A stretch of 64,000 nt of DNA from Xanthobacter flavus. GTDB lineage: Bacteria > Pseudomonadota > Alphaproteobacteria > Rhizobiales > Xanthobacteraceae. Where the stretch lies: the NCBI RefSeq assembly GCF_017875275.1, contig NZ_JAGGML010000001.1, positions 62,001 through 126,000 on the forward strand. Direction: 5' to 3'. Below are positions 9,584-18,167 of this stretch, piece by piece. The notes beneath the pieces are model-generated. The model was not told the origin of the DNA. It saw nothing but the letters and a program-made list of their open reading frames with translations, and made no database searches. The number at the start of each line of letters is the position of its first letter. The first letter of the stretch is position 1. A program made the translations under genes and the position numbers.

Positions 9584-11768
9584 TGCCGCGGCCCGCGCCG
9601 CTGCCGCAGACCCGCAGGAGCCGGGCTATGCCATCGCGGCCAGCGCCTCGCAGATCGAGGCGATGCCGCGCACGCTCAAGCACGACGAGACCTTCGCCGT
9701 GTTCGATGCCCATGGCGACGCCGTCCCCGGCCTTGCCAGCAACCATGGCCTGTTCCACCGCGACACGCGGCATCTCTCGCAGTTCTTCCTCACCATCGAT
9801 GGCGTGCGCCCGCTGCTGCTCGGCTCCACAGTGCGCGATGACAACGCGACGCTGAGCTGCGACCTCACCAATCCGGACCTTCCCGCCCGCAGCGACCAGT
9901 CCGAACTGGCGCACGACCTCATCCATCTGCGCCGGTCGCGCTTCCTGTTCCGGGGGGCGTGCCATGAGTGCCTGTCCATCCGCAATTTCGACGGCGAGAC
10001 CCGGACCTTCGAGATCGGCCTGTTCTTCGATGCCGATTTCGTGGACCTCTTCGAGGTGCGTGGCTCCCATCGGGCGAAGCGCGGCCGCATCGCGGCGCCG
10101 GTCGTTGGCGAAAGCCATGTCGGTCTCTCCTATCGCGGCCTTGATGCGCGCACCCGGACCACGCGCCTCGCCTTCGCCCCGACGCCGACCTCGCTCAAGG
10201 CCGACCGCGCACTTTACCGGCTCACGCTGAAGCCCGGCGAGGGCTTCTTGATCTTCGTGGAAATCCGCTGTGACGGTGTTGAGCCGGGGCGTGATGCGCG
10301 GCAGGCGTTCCGGCTCGGCCTCAAGGACATCCGGGCCGACATGCGGGCGCGAACGGCGCGCTCGGCGGGCGTGTCCTCCTCCAACGATCATTTCAACGAG
10401 GGATTGCGGCGGGCGGTGAGCGACCTCAACGTGCTCATCACCGATCTGCCGGAGGGCCCCTACCCTTACGCGGGCGTGCCCTGGTTCTCGACCGTGTTCG
10501 GGCGCGACGCCCTGATCACGGCGTTCGAGACCCTGTGGGTGACACCCTCACTGGCGCGCGGCGTACTGCTGCATCTCGCCGCCAATCAGGCCACCACCTT
10601 TGATCCGGAGGCGGATGCCGAGCCCGGCAAGATCCTTCACGAGGTGCGCTTCGGCGAGATGGCGGAACTCGGGGAGGTGCCGTTCCGTCGCTATTACGGC
10701 AGTATCGATTCTACCCCGCTGTTCGTGATGCTGGCCGGCGCTTATCTCGAGCGCACCGGCGACATCGAGACGCTGCGCCAGCTGTGGCCGTCTCTCGATG
10801 CGGCGCTGGGCTGGATGCGTGAGCACGGCGACCGCGATGGGGACGGCTTCATCGAATATGGCCGCCGGCGCGGCGACGGGCTGGTGAACCAGGGCTGGAA
10901 GGACAGCCACGACAGCATCTTCCACGCGGATGGCCGGCTCGCCAACGGCCCCATCGCGCTCGTCGAAGTGCAGGGCTATGCCTATGCCGCGTGGAATGCG
11001 GCCGCCGCCATCGCCCGGGCACTCGGCGAACCGGCTGCGGCGGAGGCCTACGCAGCGCGGGCGCGCGACTTGCGGACAGCCTTCGACGCCGCCTTCTTCG
11101 ATCCGGCTTTGGGCACGTACGTGCTGGCGCTCGATGGCGACAAGGCACCCTGCCGCGTGCGCACATCCAATGCCGGCCACGCCTTGTTTTCCGGCATCGC
11201 TTTGCCCGAGCGGGCGGAAGCGGTGGCGGCGTGCCTGATGGACACCAGTTCGTTCTCCGGCTGGGGCGTGCGGACGCTGGCGGCGGGCGAGGCGCGCTTC
11301 AATCCCATGAGCTACCACAATGGCTCGGTGTGGCCGCACGATAACGCCGTGGTGGCGATGGGCCTCGCCCGCTATGGCTTCCGGGCCGAGGCGGCGCGCA
11401 TCTTCGAGGGGCTGTTTCGCGCGTCCGTCTATTTCGACCTGAGGCGCATTCCCGAATTGTTCTGCGGCTTCGCCCGCCAGCGCAATCGGGGGCCCGTGGG
11501 TTATCCGGTCGCCTGCGCCCCCCAGGCCTGGGCAGCGGCGGCGCCACTCGCGCTTCTCCAGGCCTCGCTCGGCCTCAGCTTCGACGTGGCCGAGCGGCGC
11601 GCGGTGTTCGAGCGGCCGATGCTGCCCGAATTCCTGGACACCCTCACCCTCACCGGTCTCGCCGTCGCGGACGGTCGGATCGACGTGAAGGTGGAGCGGG
11701 TGGACGCCACAGCCGCCCTGTCCGTGATCAACCGACAGGGCGACGTGGGCATCCGGGTGGAGGCGTGA
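9570..11768 (+). CDS. Glycogen debranching enzyme family protein (amylo-alpha-1,6-glucosidase type)
   Basis: Predicted alpha-1,6-glucosidase acting on glycogen-like or related glucans, 732 residues. An N-terminal beta-rich domain (about residues 30-240, typified by FAVFDAHGDAVPGLASNHGLFHRDTRHLS) precedes an (alpha/alpha)6 catalytic barrel (about 290-650) with the family landmarks PWFSTVFGRDALITAFETLW, NQGWKDSHDSI and NPMSYHNGSVWPHDNA; the acidic residues in these segments are candidate catalytic residues. ATG 9570 lies inside the preceding glycosyltransferase gene (14-base overlap). The enzyme belongs to the non-GlgX type found widely in Alphaproteobacteria; the natural substrate is not established. 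Confidence 0.85.
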   Translation: MPPPDAAARAAAADPQEPGYAIAASASQIEAMPRTLKHDETFAVFDAHGDAVPGLASNHGLFHRDTRHLSQFFLTIDGVRPLLLGSTVRDDNATLSCDLTNPDLPARSDQSELAHDLIHLRRSRFLFRGACHECLSIRNFDGETRTFEIGLFFDADFVDLFEVRGSHRAKRGRIAAPVVGESHVGLSYRGLDARTRTTRLAFAPTPTSLKADRALYRLTLKPGEGFLIFVEIRCDGVEPGRDARQAFRLGLKDIRADMRARTARSAGVSSSNDHFNEGLRRAVSDLNVLITDLPEGPYPYAGVPWFSTVFGRDALITAFETLWVTPSLARGVLLHLAANQATTFDPEADAEPGKILHEVRFGEMAELGEVPFRRYYGSIDSTPLFVMLAGAYLERTGDIETLRQLWPSLDAALGWMREHGDRDGDGFIEYGRRRGDGLVNQGWKDSHDSIFHADGRLANGPIALVEVQGYAYAAWNAAAAIARALGEPAAAEAYAARARDLRTAFDAAFFDPALGTYVLALDGDKAPCRVRTSNAGHALFSGIALPERAEAVAACLMDTSSFSGWGVRTLAAGEARFNPMSYHNGSVWPHDNAVVAMGLARYGFRAEAARIFEGLFRASVYFDLRRIPELFCGFARQRNRGPVGYPVACAPQAWAAAAPLALLQASLGLSFDVAERRAVFERPMLPEFLDTLTLTGLAVADGRIDVKVERVDATAALSVINRQGDVGIRVEA

Positions 11769-11771
11769 TCT

Positions 11772-12476
11772 CTACGCCGCCGGCGGGTAATTGGAGGGGA
11801 AGAGCGCCTTGCGCGATTCCTCGTCGCCCATGGGCTTGAAGCTGTGGTCCTTGCCCACCTCGCGGGCACGGACTGCGGCGGGGCGGGCATCGATCTCGGC
11901 CAACCACCGCTTGATGTGTGGGAAGCGCGCCAGCGGATCCTCCTCGCCCTTCAACACCCGCCCGGCCCGAAGCACCCAGCCCCAAAGCGACATGTCGGCG
12001 ATGGTGTAGTCGTTGCCGGTGACATAGGGGCGGGTCGCCAGCAGGTCGTCGAGCACCTGATAGTGCCGCTCCGCTTCGCGCCGGTAGCGGTTGACGGCAT
12101 AGCCGAGCCCTTCGGGCGCGGCGTGCTGGAAGTGCACCGCCTGGCCGGAGAACGGCCCGAGCCCGCTGGCGATGAAGAGCAGCCAGGAGAGCAGCTCCGG
12201 CCGGTCCTTCGGATCACCGCCGAAGCGGCCCGTCTTTTCCGCCAGATAGATGAGAATGGCGGTGGAATCGAACACCCGCGCCTCTCCGCCCCCCGGCCCC
12301 TCCGTATCGACGATGGCCGGCACCTTGCCGTTGGGATTGATGGCGCGGAACGCCGGCTCGTGCTGCTCGCCCTTCGCCGTGTCGACGGGCACGATCTCGT
12401 AGGGAAGGCCGGTCTCCTCCAGGAAGAGCGCGACCTTCGCCGGGTTGGGCGTGGGATGAAAATAGAAGCGGATCAC
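11772..12476 (-). CDS. Glutathione S-transferase (YghU/YfcG-like)
   Basis: Cytosolic thioredoxin-fold enzyme that uses glutathione for conjugation or disulfide reduction; about 234 residues. The N-terminal domain has FYFHPTPNPAKVALFLEE, the cis-Pro segment GKVPAIVD, and the glutathione gamma-Glu-binding FDSTAILIYLAEKTGRF. The all-alpha C-terminal domain has YTIADMSLWGWV. GTG 12476 is chosen because it aligns with the start of the neighbouring paralogue (VIRFYFHPTPNP against MIDLHYWPTPNG) and follows AAGGG; an ATG at 12515 would add 13 atypical residues. It is transcribed divergently from that paralogue. Confidence 0.85.
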   Translation of the reverse strand: MIRFYFHPTPNPAKVALFLEETGLPYEIVPVDTAKGEQHEPAFRAINPNGKVPAIVDTEGPGGGEARVFDSTAILIYLAEKTGRFGGDPKDRPELLSWLLFIASGLGPFSGQAVHFQHAAPEGLGYAVNRYRREAERHYQVLDDLLATRPYVTGNDYTIADMSLWGWVLRAGRVLKGEEDPLARFPHIKRWLAEIDARPAAVRAREVGKDHSFKPMGDEESRKALFPSNYPPAA

Positions 12477-12636
12477 CGGGACCACCCTTCGCTGGCAGAC
12501 GCCGAAGCGGCGCATTGCGTTTTAGAACGACTGATATAGAATGCACGCATCAGACGGCTGCGCAAGCTGTCGGCATCGGAAAATGCGTTCTGCGCGGTTT
12601 TAGATCGCGTGAATGCCAGTAGAGGGATGATCCCGC

Positions 12637-13335
12637 ATGATCGACCTGCATTATTGGCCAACCCCGAATGGCCACAAGATCACGTTGTTTCTGGAAGAAG
12701 CAGGCCTAGACTATAAGATCATCCCGGTTGACATCAGCGCCGGTGACCAGTTCAAGCCCGACTTCCTCGCCATCGCCCCGAACAACCGGATGCCGGCCAT
12801 CGTCGATCACGCACCGGCAGACGGCGGGGCGCCCATTTCGATCTTCGAATCCGGCGCCATCCTGCTCTATCTCGCGGAGAAGACCGGCCGTTTCATTCCC
12901 GCCGACGTGCGCGGCCGCAAGAGTGTGCTGGAATGGCTGTTCTGGCAGGTCGGCGGGCTCGGCCCCATGGCCGGGCAGAACCATCATTTCGTCCAGTACG
13001 CGCCGGAGCGCATCCCCTACGCCATGGAGCGCTACGTGAAGGAGACGAACCGTCTCTACGGCGTGCTCGACACCCGCCTCGGCAAGAGCGCCAACGTGGC
13101 GGGCGAGGACTATTCCATCGCCGACATGGCGATCTATCCGTGGATCGTGCCGCACCAGCGCCAGCAGCAGGACCTCGACACCTTCCCGAACCTGAAGCGC
13201 TGGTTCGAGGCGGTGGCGGCGCGGCCGGCGACCATCGCCGCCTATGCCAAGGGCGAACCCTTCACCAAGCGGCCGACGGTGACCGAAGAGGGCAAGAAGG
13301 TCCTGTTCGGCCAGACCGCCCGGCCGGCCGGATGA
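12637..13335 (+). CDS. Glutathione S-transferase (Nu-class, YghU/YfcG-like)
   Basis: 232-residue paralogue of the divergent neighbour. It has HYWPTPNGHKITLFLEEAGL (the TPN motif of glutathione-disulfide reductase type GSTs), RMPAIVDH with the cis-proline, ESGAILLYLAEKTGRF, and a C-terminal helical domain with YSIADMAIYPW. Family members such as YfcG and YghU reduce disulfides using two glutathiones; that activity is inferred. ATG 12637 is preceded by GAGGG. A TetR-family regulator gene follows on the same strand after 57 bases. Confidence 0.88.
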   Translation: MIDLHYWPTPNGHKITLFLEEAGLDYKIIPVDISAGDQFKPDFLAIAPNNRMPAIVDHAPADGGAPISIFESGAILLYLAEKTGRFIPADVRGRKSVLEWLFWQVGGLGPMAGQNHHFVQYAPERIPYAMERYVKETNRLYGVLDTRLGKSANVAGEDYSIADMAIYPWIVPHQRQQQDLDTFPNLKRWFEAVAARPATIAAYAKGEPFTKRPTVTEEGKKVLFGQTARPAG

Positions 13336-13392
13336 CGCCTTCTCCGGCGCGGGTTACGCTGTGCCGGAGATAGAGGCAGAAAGACGGGGACC

Positions 13393-13992
13393 ATGGCGCG
13401 GCCGAGGGCGTTCGACGAGGGCGAGGTACTGGATGCGGCGCTGCGCTGCTTCTGGACCCGTGGCTATGAGGCCACCTCGGTGCGCGATCTCGCCGCCTCC
13501 ATGGGCCTCACCGGTGCCAGCCTCTACAACGCCTTCGGCGACAAGCGCACGCTCTATGAGAAGGCGCTGGAGCGCTATGCCAGCCATAGCATGGCGGAAC
13601 GCATCCGCCGGCTGGAAGCACCCGACATCTCCCCCCGCGAGGCCATCGCCGCCTTCTTTCGCGAGACGCTGGAGCGGGCGATCGACGACCCGGAGATGAA
13701 GGGCTGCTTCGTGGTGAATGCGGCGGTGGAGATGGGGCCGCACGACACCGAGCTGCGCGCCGCGGCGCTCGCCTCCCTCGGGCAGGTGGAAGCCTTCCTC
13801 ACTCGCCGCGTCGAGGCCGGCCGCGCCGATGGCACCATCCAGGACCGGGAACCGGCGCAGGAGCTGGCGCGCATGCTCCTCGGCGTCCATCTCGGCCTGC
13901 GCGTGCTGGCGCGCCTTCGCCCCGGCCGCGACCTGCTGGAGGGGGTGGTGAAGCCCGCCCTCGCCGCCCTCAATCCGCGCGCGCCGGTCTGA
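13393..13992 (+). CDS. TetR/AcrR family transcriptional regulator
   Basis: One-component repressor, 199 residues. The N-terminal helix-turn-helix is clear (VLDAALRCFWTRGYEATSVRDLAASMGLTGASLYNAFGDKRTLYEKAL). The C-terminal ligand domain is of the TetR_C type seen in regulators of thiol- or aldehyde-responsive genes (CFVVNAAVEMGPHD). ATG 13393 is preceded by GGGGA. It could control the adjacent GST or the dehalogenase, but no operator is evident. Confidence 0.88.
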   Translation: MARPRAFDEGEVLDAALRCFWTRGYEATSVRDLAASMGLTGASLYNAFGDKRTLYEKALERYASHSMAERIRRLEAPDISPREAIAAFFRETLERAIDDPEMKGCFVVNAAVEMGPHDTELRAAALASLGQVEAFLTRRVEAGRADGTIQDREPAQELARMLLGVHLGLRVLARLRPGRDLLEGVVKPALAALNPRAPV

Positions 13993-14034
13993 TCCGGCGC
14001 GCGATCCCAGCCCCTCCATGTCGGGATGCCGCCC

Positions 14035-14772
14035 ATGATCCGGGCCTATGTGTTCGATGCCTATGGCACGTTGTTCGATGTGCAATCGGTGAGCGCCGTC
14101 ACGGACGCGGCCTTTCCGGGCCATGGCGAGATCATCACCCAGGTGTGGCGGATGAAGCAGCTCGAATACAGCTGGCTGTGCTCGCTCATGGGGGATTATC
14201 AGGATTTCTGGTCCGTCACCCGCCGCGCCCTCACCTACACGCTGGGCATCCTCGGGCTGAGGCCCACGGAGCAATTGTTCGAGGATGTCGCCGAGGCCTA
14301 CCACCGCCTCGCCGCCTATCCCGACGCGGCCGAGGCGCTGGCCGGGCTGACGGGCGTGCGCCGCGCCATTCTCTCCAACGGCAGCCCCGCCATGTTGCAG
14401 GCGCTGGTCGGCCAATCGCCGCTGGCGCCGTTCATCGAGGAGACGATCAGCGTCGATGCCAAGCGCTGCTTCAAGCCGGATCCCCGCGCATATGAGCTGG
14501 TGGAGGAGCGGCTGGGCGTGACGCCCGGCGAGGTCATGTTCGTCTCCTCCAACGGCTTCGACATCGCCGGCGCGAAGAAGTTCGGCTTCAACGTGGCTCG
14601 CATCTCGCGCGTGCCGGAAGCTGCCCTCGCCGCCGAGCTGGCCGCGCCCGGGCCTTTGGCGGCTTCAGCTTTCTACCGCGCGCTGCGCACGCAGGAGGAA
14701 GCTCTCGGTCATGCGCCGGACGTGGTGGTGACGAGCCTGTCCGAGCTGGTGGCCTTGCGCACGGAAGGCTGA
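14035..14772 (+). CDS. Haloacid dehalogenase type II (L-2-haloacid dehalogenase, DhlB-like)
   Basis: HAD-superfamily hydrolase predicted to convert L-2-haloalkanoates to D-2-hydroxyacids. About 245 residues, with the nucleophile Asp in VFDAYGTLFDVQSV, the conserved Arg region (WRMKQLEYSW), motif II Ser/Asn in ILSNGSP, Lys in CFKPDPRAYELV, and the VSSNGFDIAGAKKFGF motif of type II dehalogenases. The resemblance to DhlB of Xanthobacter autotrophicus is strong throughout. ATG 14035 gives MIRAYVFDAYG, the same N-terminus as DhlB, with GGGA 8 bases upstream; another ATG lies 9 bases earlier. Confidence 0.88.
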   Translation: MIRAYVFDAYGTLFDVQSVSAVTDAAFPGHGEIITQVWRMKQLEYSWLCSLMGDYQDFWSVTRRALTYTLGILGLRPTEQLFEDVAEAYHRLAAYPDAAEALAGLTGVRRAILSNGSPAMLQALVGQSPLAPFIEETISVDAKRCFKPDPRAYELVEERLGVTPGEVMFVSSNGFDIAGAKKFGFNVARISRVPEAALAAELAAPGPLAASAFYRALRTQEEALGHAPDVVVTSLSELVALRTEG

Positions 14773-14811
14773 CGCGGACGGCCGATGCCCCGACGCCGGA
14801 ACGGGGCCCGC

Positions 14812-15759
14812 TCAATCCCGACCGGACAGATGTCTGGAGGCAGACGACACCGGCAAGGCGGCGAGCCGGCTCCTGAGGCGGGGGACGATGAACGTCACGA
14901 AGGCGCGCAGCTTCGCCGCCGGTAGGCGCGCCTCGGGATAGACTATGGCCACGGGCAAAGGCAGGCCTTCATAGTCCTCCAGCAGCAGCACGAGGCGCCC
15001 GGCGGCCACCGCCTCCTCCACCTGATAGGAGAGCACCCGGGTGATGCCGCGCCCGCGCACGGCGGCATCGATGGCGGCCTCGGCGCCGTTGACCACATAG
15101 TGCGCGCGCACATTCACCTGCTTGCGCGAGCCGCCGCCGGGGCCGGGCGCGAAGCTCCAGGTGGCATTGTCCGTGACCTGCGAGAAGGAGACGATGCGGT
15201 GGCCGGCGAGGTCCGCCGGCACCTGCGGCACGCCATGGGCGGCGAGATAGGCGGGGCTGGCGCAGACCACGCGCCGCACCTCCCCCACCCGCGTCGCGAC
15301 GAGGCTGGAATCCGGCAGATGACCGATGCGCACCGCTGCGTCGTGGCCTTCGTCGATCAAGCTCACCACGCGATCCACCAGCAGAAGGCGCGCTTCCAGC
15401 TTCGGGTTCGCCTCCAGCAATTCCTCCACCAGCGGCGCCACATGCAACCGCCCGAAAGTGACGGGCGCTGTGAGGGAGAGGAGACCGCGCGGATCGGTGC
15501 GCTCTCCCGCCGCGAGTTGGTCCGCCTCGGCAAGCTCGGCCAGGATGGCGCGGCAGGCGGCGAGATAGCGCTCCCCCGCCCTGGTGAGGTGCAGCGCGCG
15601 GGTGGTGCGGTGGAGGAGGCGCGTGCCCAGCCGCTCCTCAAGAAGCGCCACGGCGCGCGTGATGGCCGCCGGAGAGCGCCCGAGACGCCGCGCCGCTCCG
15701 GCGAGGCTCCCTTCGTCGAGCGCGGCGACGAAGGCGGTCATGGCGTCGATGCGGTCCAT
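14812..15759 (-). CDS. LysR family transcriptional regulator
   Basis: 315 residues. The N-terminal winged helix (MTAFVAALDEGSLAGAARRLGRSPAAITRAVALLEERLGTRLLHRTTR) is followed by a periplasmic-binding-protein-like effector domain (about 90-295). It is divergent from the AhpD-like gene with a 136-base intergenic region that contains a T-N11-A dyad, so it probably controls that gene and itself. The effector is unknown. Confidence 0.92.
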   Translation of the reverse strand: MDRIDAMTAFVAALDEGSLAGAARRLGRSPAAITRAVALLEERLGTRLLHRTTRALHLTRAGERYLAACRAILAELAEADQLAAGERTDPRGLLSLTAPVTFGRLHVAPLVEELLEANPKLEARLLLVDRVVSLIDEGHDAAVRIGHLPDSSLVATRVGEVRRVVCASPAYLAAHGVPQVPADLAGHRIVSFSQVTDNATWSFAPGPGGGSRKQVNVRAHYVVNGAEAAIDAAVRGRGITRVLSYQVEEAVAAGRLVLLLEDYEGLPLPVAIVYPEARLPAAKLRAFVTFIVPRLRSRLAALPVSSASRHLSGRD

Positions 15760-15776
15760 GGCTCGATTTCAAAAAG

Positions 15777-15793
15777 TGAAACAATTGCTTTCA
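15777..15793. promoter_or_regulatory. Candidate LysR operator between lysR and the AhpD-like gene
   Basis: TGAAACAATTGCTTTCA has TGAAA/TTTCA arms around a central CAATTG and satisfies the T-N11-A form of LysR-type sites. It is 18 bases from the lysR start in the divergent promoter region. Assignment rests on position and symmetry only. Confidence 0.45.
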
Positions 15794-15895
15794 GATTATA
15801 GCCGTTCTGCACAAGAGCGGGAAGCCTTAGCTATTCGTCACCGGGCCGCGAACGAACGCCGGCCCGACCCGAAGCGAAACGCGAAAGGCACTCCC

Positions 15896-16459
15896 ATGGG
15901 CCACTCTTCAAGCCGCATCCCCGCCCTCGATCCCGCCACCACCACTGGCAAGGCGAAGGACCTGCTCTCCGCCGTCCAGGCGAAGTTCGGCGCCACCCCC
16001 AACCTGTTCAAGGTCGCCGCCAACGCCCCGGCCGCTCTTGAAGGCCTCATTGGCCTGTCCGGCGCGCTGGGTGGCGGCGCCCTGCCGGCGAAGACGCGCG
16101 AAAGCCTCGCCATTGCCGTCGCCGAGGTGAATGGGTGCGACTATTGCCTTTCCGCCCACACCCTCATCGGCAAGGGCGCCGGCCTCTCCGAGGCCGACAT
16201 CACCCTTGCCCGTGCCGGCCGCGCGGCGGACAGCAAGGCGGAAGGCGCCATCGCCTTCGCCCGTGCCGTGGTCGCCCGTCGCGGCCAGGTGAGCGATGCA
16301 GACCTCGCCGCCGCCCGCGCCGCCGGCCTCGACGACGGCGCGCTGGTCGAAGTGGTGGCGCACGTCGCCGTGAACATCTTCACCAACTACCTCAACAACG
16401 TCGCCGGCACCGAGATCGACTTCCCCGTGGTGCGCTCCGGCGCGCCGCGGGCCGCCTGA
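15896..16459 (+). CDS. Carboxymuconolactone decarboxylase/AhpD family protein
   Basis: 187-residue all-alpha protein of the AhpD-like fold. The redox/catalytic signature is VNGCDYCLSAHTLIGK, with the CxxC pair and the following His that relay protons in AhpD-type peroxidase-linked enzymes. It is predicted to take part in peroxide or thiol stress. ATG 15896 gives MGHSSSRIPALDP; the open frame upstream to 15584 overlaps lysR and is rejected. The following gene (PNPOx-like) is 139 bases downstream on the same strand and may share regulation. Confidence 0.85.
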   Translation: MGHSSSRIPALDPATTTGKAKDLLSAVQAKFGATPNLFKVAANAPAALEGLIGLSGALGGGALPAKTRESLAIAVAEVNGCDYCLSAHTLIGKGAGLSEADITLARAGRAADSKAEGAIAFARAVVARRGQVSDADLAAARAAGLDDGALVEVVAHVAVNIFTNYLNNVAGTEIDFPVVRSGAPRAA

Positions 16460-16598
16460 GGCCTGCGGCCGGCATCCGAACGCACCCTTCCGGGCGAACC
16501 GCCCCCAAACAGCGGAGCGCGGGCGGGTGCCGGCCGAAACCTCACCGCCGGGCTCCCCACAGGGCCAGAAGCCAGTTTGTTTTCCGAAGGAGGCTGCC

Positions 16599-17237
16599 AT
16601 GTCCGAACCCCTTGCAATCACGCCCTCCAGCGATGTCGCCTTCACGGCGGCGGTGAAGGCCGCGCAGCAGGCGCGTGGCTCCCGCCAGGCCTATGCCCGC
16701 GTCGAGGCACGCGGCGGCTTCCGCACGGAGCTGACGCCGGATTTCGTGCAGTTCATCGGCGGGATCGACACCGCCTTCCTCGCCACCGCCAACGCCGCCG
16801 GCCAGCCCTATGTGCAGCATCGCGGCGGGCCGAAGGGCTTCATCCGCGTGCTGGACGAACACACCCTCGGCATGGCGGATTTCAGCGGCAACCGGCAATA
16901 CGTCACGGTCGGCAATGCCTCGGAGAACCCGAAGGCCTTCCTGTTCCTGATGGATTACACCCACCGCCGCCGCATCAAGGTGTGGGGCGAGCTCTCCGTG
17001 GTGGAGGGCGACGCGGACCTCGTGGCGCGGCTGATGCCGGAAGACTACGGCGCCATTCCGGAGCGCGCCTTGCTCCTCAAGGTCTCCGCCTGGGACGTGA
17101 ACTGCCCGCAGCACATCCCGCAGAAGATCGACGCGCCGCTGGTCGCCGCCGCCTTGGAGGAGCGCGAGGCGCGTATCGCCGCGCTGGAGGCGGAAGTCGC
17201 CCGCCTGCGCGGCCGTCTGGGAGAAGCCAGCATGTGA
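16599..17237 (+). CDS. Pyridoxamine 5'-phosphate oxidase family (flavin-binding split-barrel) protein
   Basis: 212 residues. The FMN split-barrel fold is recognisable from TAFLATANAAGQPYVQHRGGPKGFIRVLDEHTLGMADFSGNRQY with the conserved basic and aromatic flavin contacts. A short C-terminal coiled coil (ALEEREARIAALEAEVARL) is an addition to the core. ATG 16599 is preceded by AAGGAGG. This subfamily is usually annotated as an oxidoreductase of unknown substrate, not PdxH. Confidence 0.8.
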   Translation: MSEPLAITPSSDVAFTAAVKAAQQARGSRQAYARVEARGGFRTELTPDFVQFIGGIDTAFLATANAAGQPYVQHRGGPKGFIRVLDEHTLGMADFSGNRQYVTVGNASENPKAFLFLMDYTHRRRIKVWGELSVVEGDADLVARLMPEDYGAIPERALLLKVSAWDVNCPQHIPQKIDAPLVAAALEEREARIAALEAEVARLRGRLGEASM

Positions 17238-17334
17238 CGCCACGCCCCCGCTTCACTCGTTCGTGAGCGACGTAACGGAGGCCGTGTCCCCCGCGAAATC
17301 TCTCTCAGACAAGCAGCCGGAACGGGGGCGTGCC

Positions 17335-18129
17335 ATGACCGACCTGTGCGAGGACGTGCGCGCCTGTGCCATCGCCGTGATGGCGAAAGCGTCGGCGGCG
17401 GGGCGCACCAAGACCCGGCTCTGTCCGCCGCTCGATCCCCGGGAAGCGGCGGCGTTCAACACCGCCTTCATTCAGGACATCGTGGGCAACATCCTCGCCG
17501 CCGGGCGTATGACGCCCGTCACGCCCTACGTGGCCTATGGTCCGGCGGGGGCCGCGCATTTCTTCGATGCCGTGCTGCCGCCCGGCGTCGGCCGGATGGA
17601 GGCTGTGGCCCCCGACTTCGGCGCCTGCCTCACGATGACCCTCGCACACCTCTTCGCTTTGGGACATCCGGCGGCGGCGGTGCTGAACGCGGACAGCCCG
17701 ACGCTTCCCCCTGCCCTGCTCGCGGAACTCGCCCATGTGCTCGCCCAGCCCGGCGACCGCGCGGTTCTCGGCCCCTCCACGGATGGCGGCTATTACGTGC
17801 TGGGGCTGAAAGCGCCCCACTGGCACCTGTTCGCAGACATCGACTGGAGCACTGAGCGCGTCTTCGCGCAGACGATGGCGCGCGCCACCGAGATCGGCCT
17901 GCCCGTCCATGTGCTCCCGACTTGGTACGACGTGGACGACGCCCATGCCCTGCGGCTGCTCCATGGCGAATTGATCGCCGGCATTCCATTCGGCCCCGCG
18001 CCCCATGCCCGGGGCGACGCGCGCAACAGCACCAACCTCCTGAGGCGCCTCCTCGCCCACGCCGACCTCGCCGAACGGCTGGGCTTGCCCGTCGCCGACA
18101 CCGATCCGCTTTGCCGCCGCGCGTCCTGA
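17335..18129 (+). CDS. DUF2064/TIGR04282-type nucleotidyl- or glycosyl-transferase-like protein
   Basis: 264 residues with a GT-A-like fold. Family features are VMAKASAAGRTKTRLCPPLDPREAAAFNTAF (the KT.RL substrate loop), LNADSPTLPPALLAEL with the DSPTLP metal-binding segment, and GPSTDGGYYVLGLK. Relatives are named 'transferase 1, rSAM-associated' because they accompany radical SAM proteins, as here. ATG 17335 follows a G-rich stretch; the frame is open from 17263 but that part is atypical. It is the first gene of a five-gene operon with a radical SAM enzyme, GT2, nucleoside phosphorylase and kinase. Confidence 0.8.
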   Translation: MTDLCEDVRACAIAVMAKASAAGRTKTRLCPPLDPREAAAFNTAFIQDIVGNILAAGRMTPVTPYVAYGPAGAAHFFDAVLPPGVGRMEAVAPDFGACLTMTLAHLFALGHPAAAVLNADSPTLPPALLAELAHVLAQPGDRAVLGPSTDGGYYVLGLKAPHWHLFADIDWSTERVFAQTMARATEIGLPVHVLPTWYDVDDAHALRLLHGELIAGIPFGPAPHARGDARNSTNLLRRLLAHADLAERLGLPVADTDPLCRRAS

Positions 18130-18167
18130 GCGCGACTGCCCCTGACTTCCAGCAACGGACCTTGCCG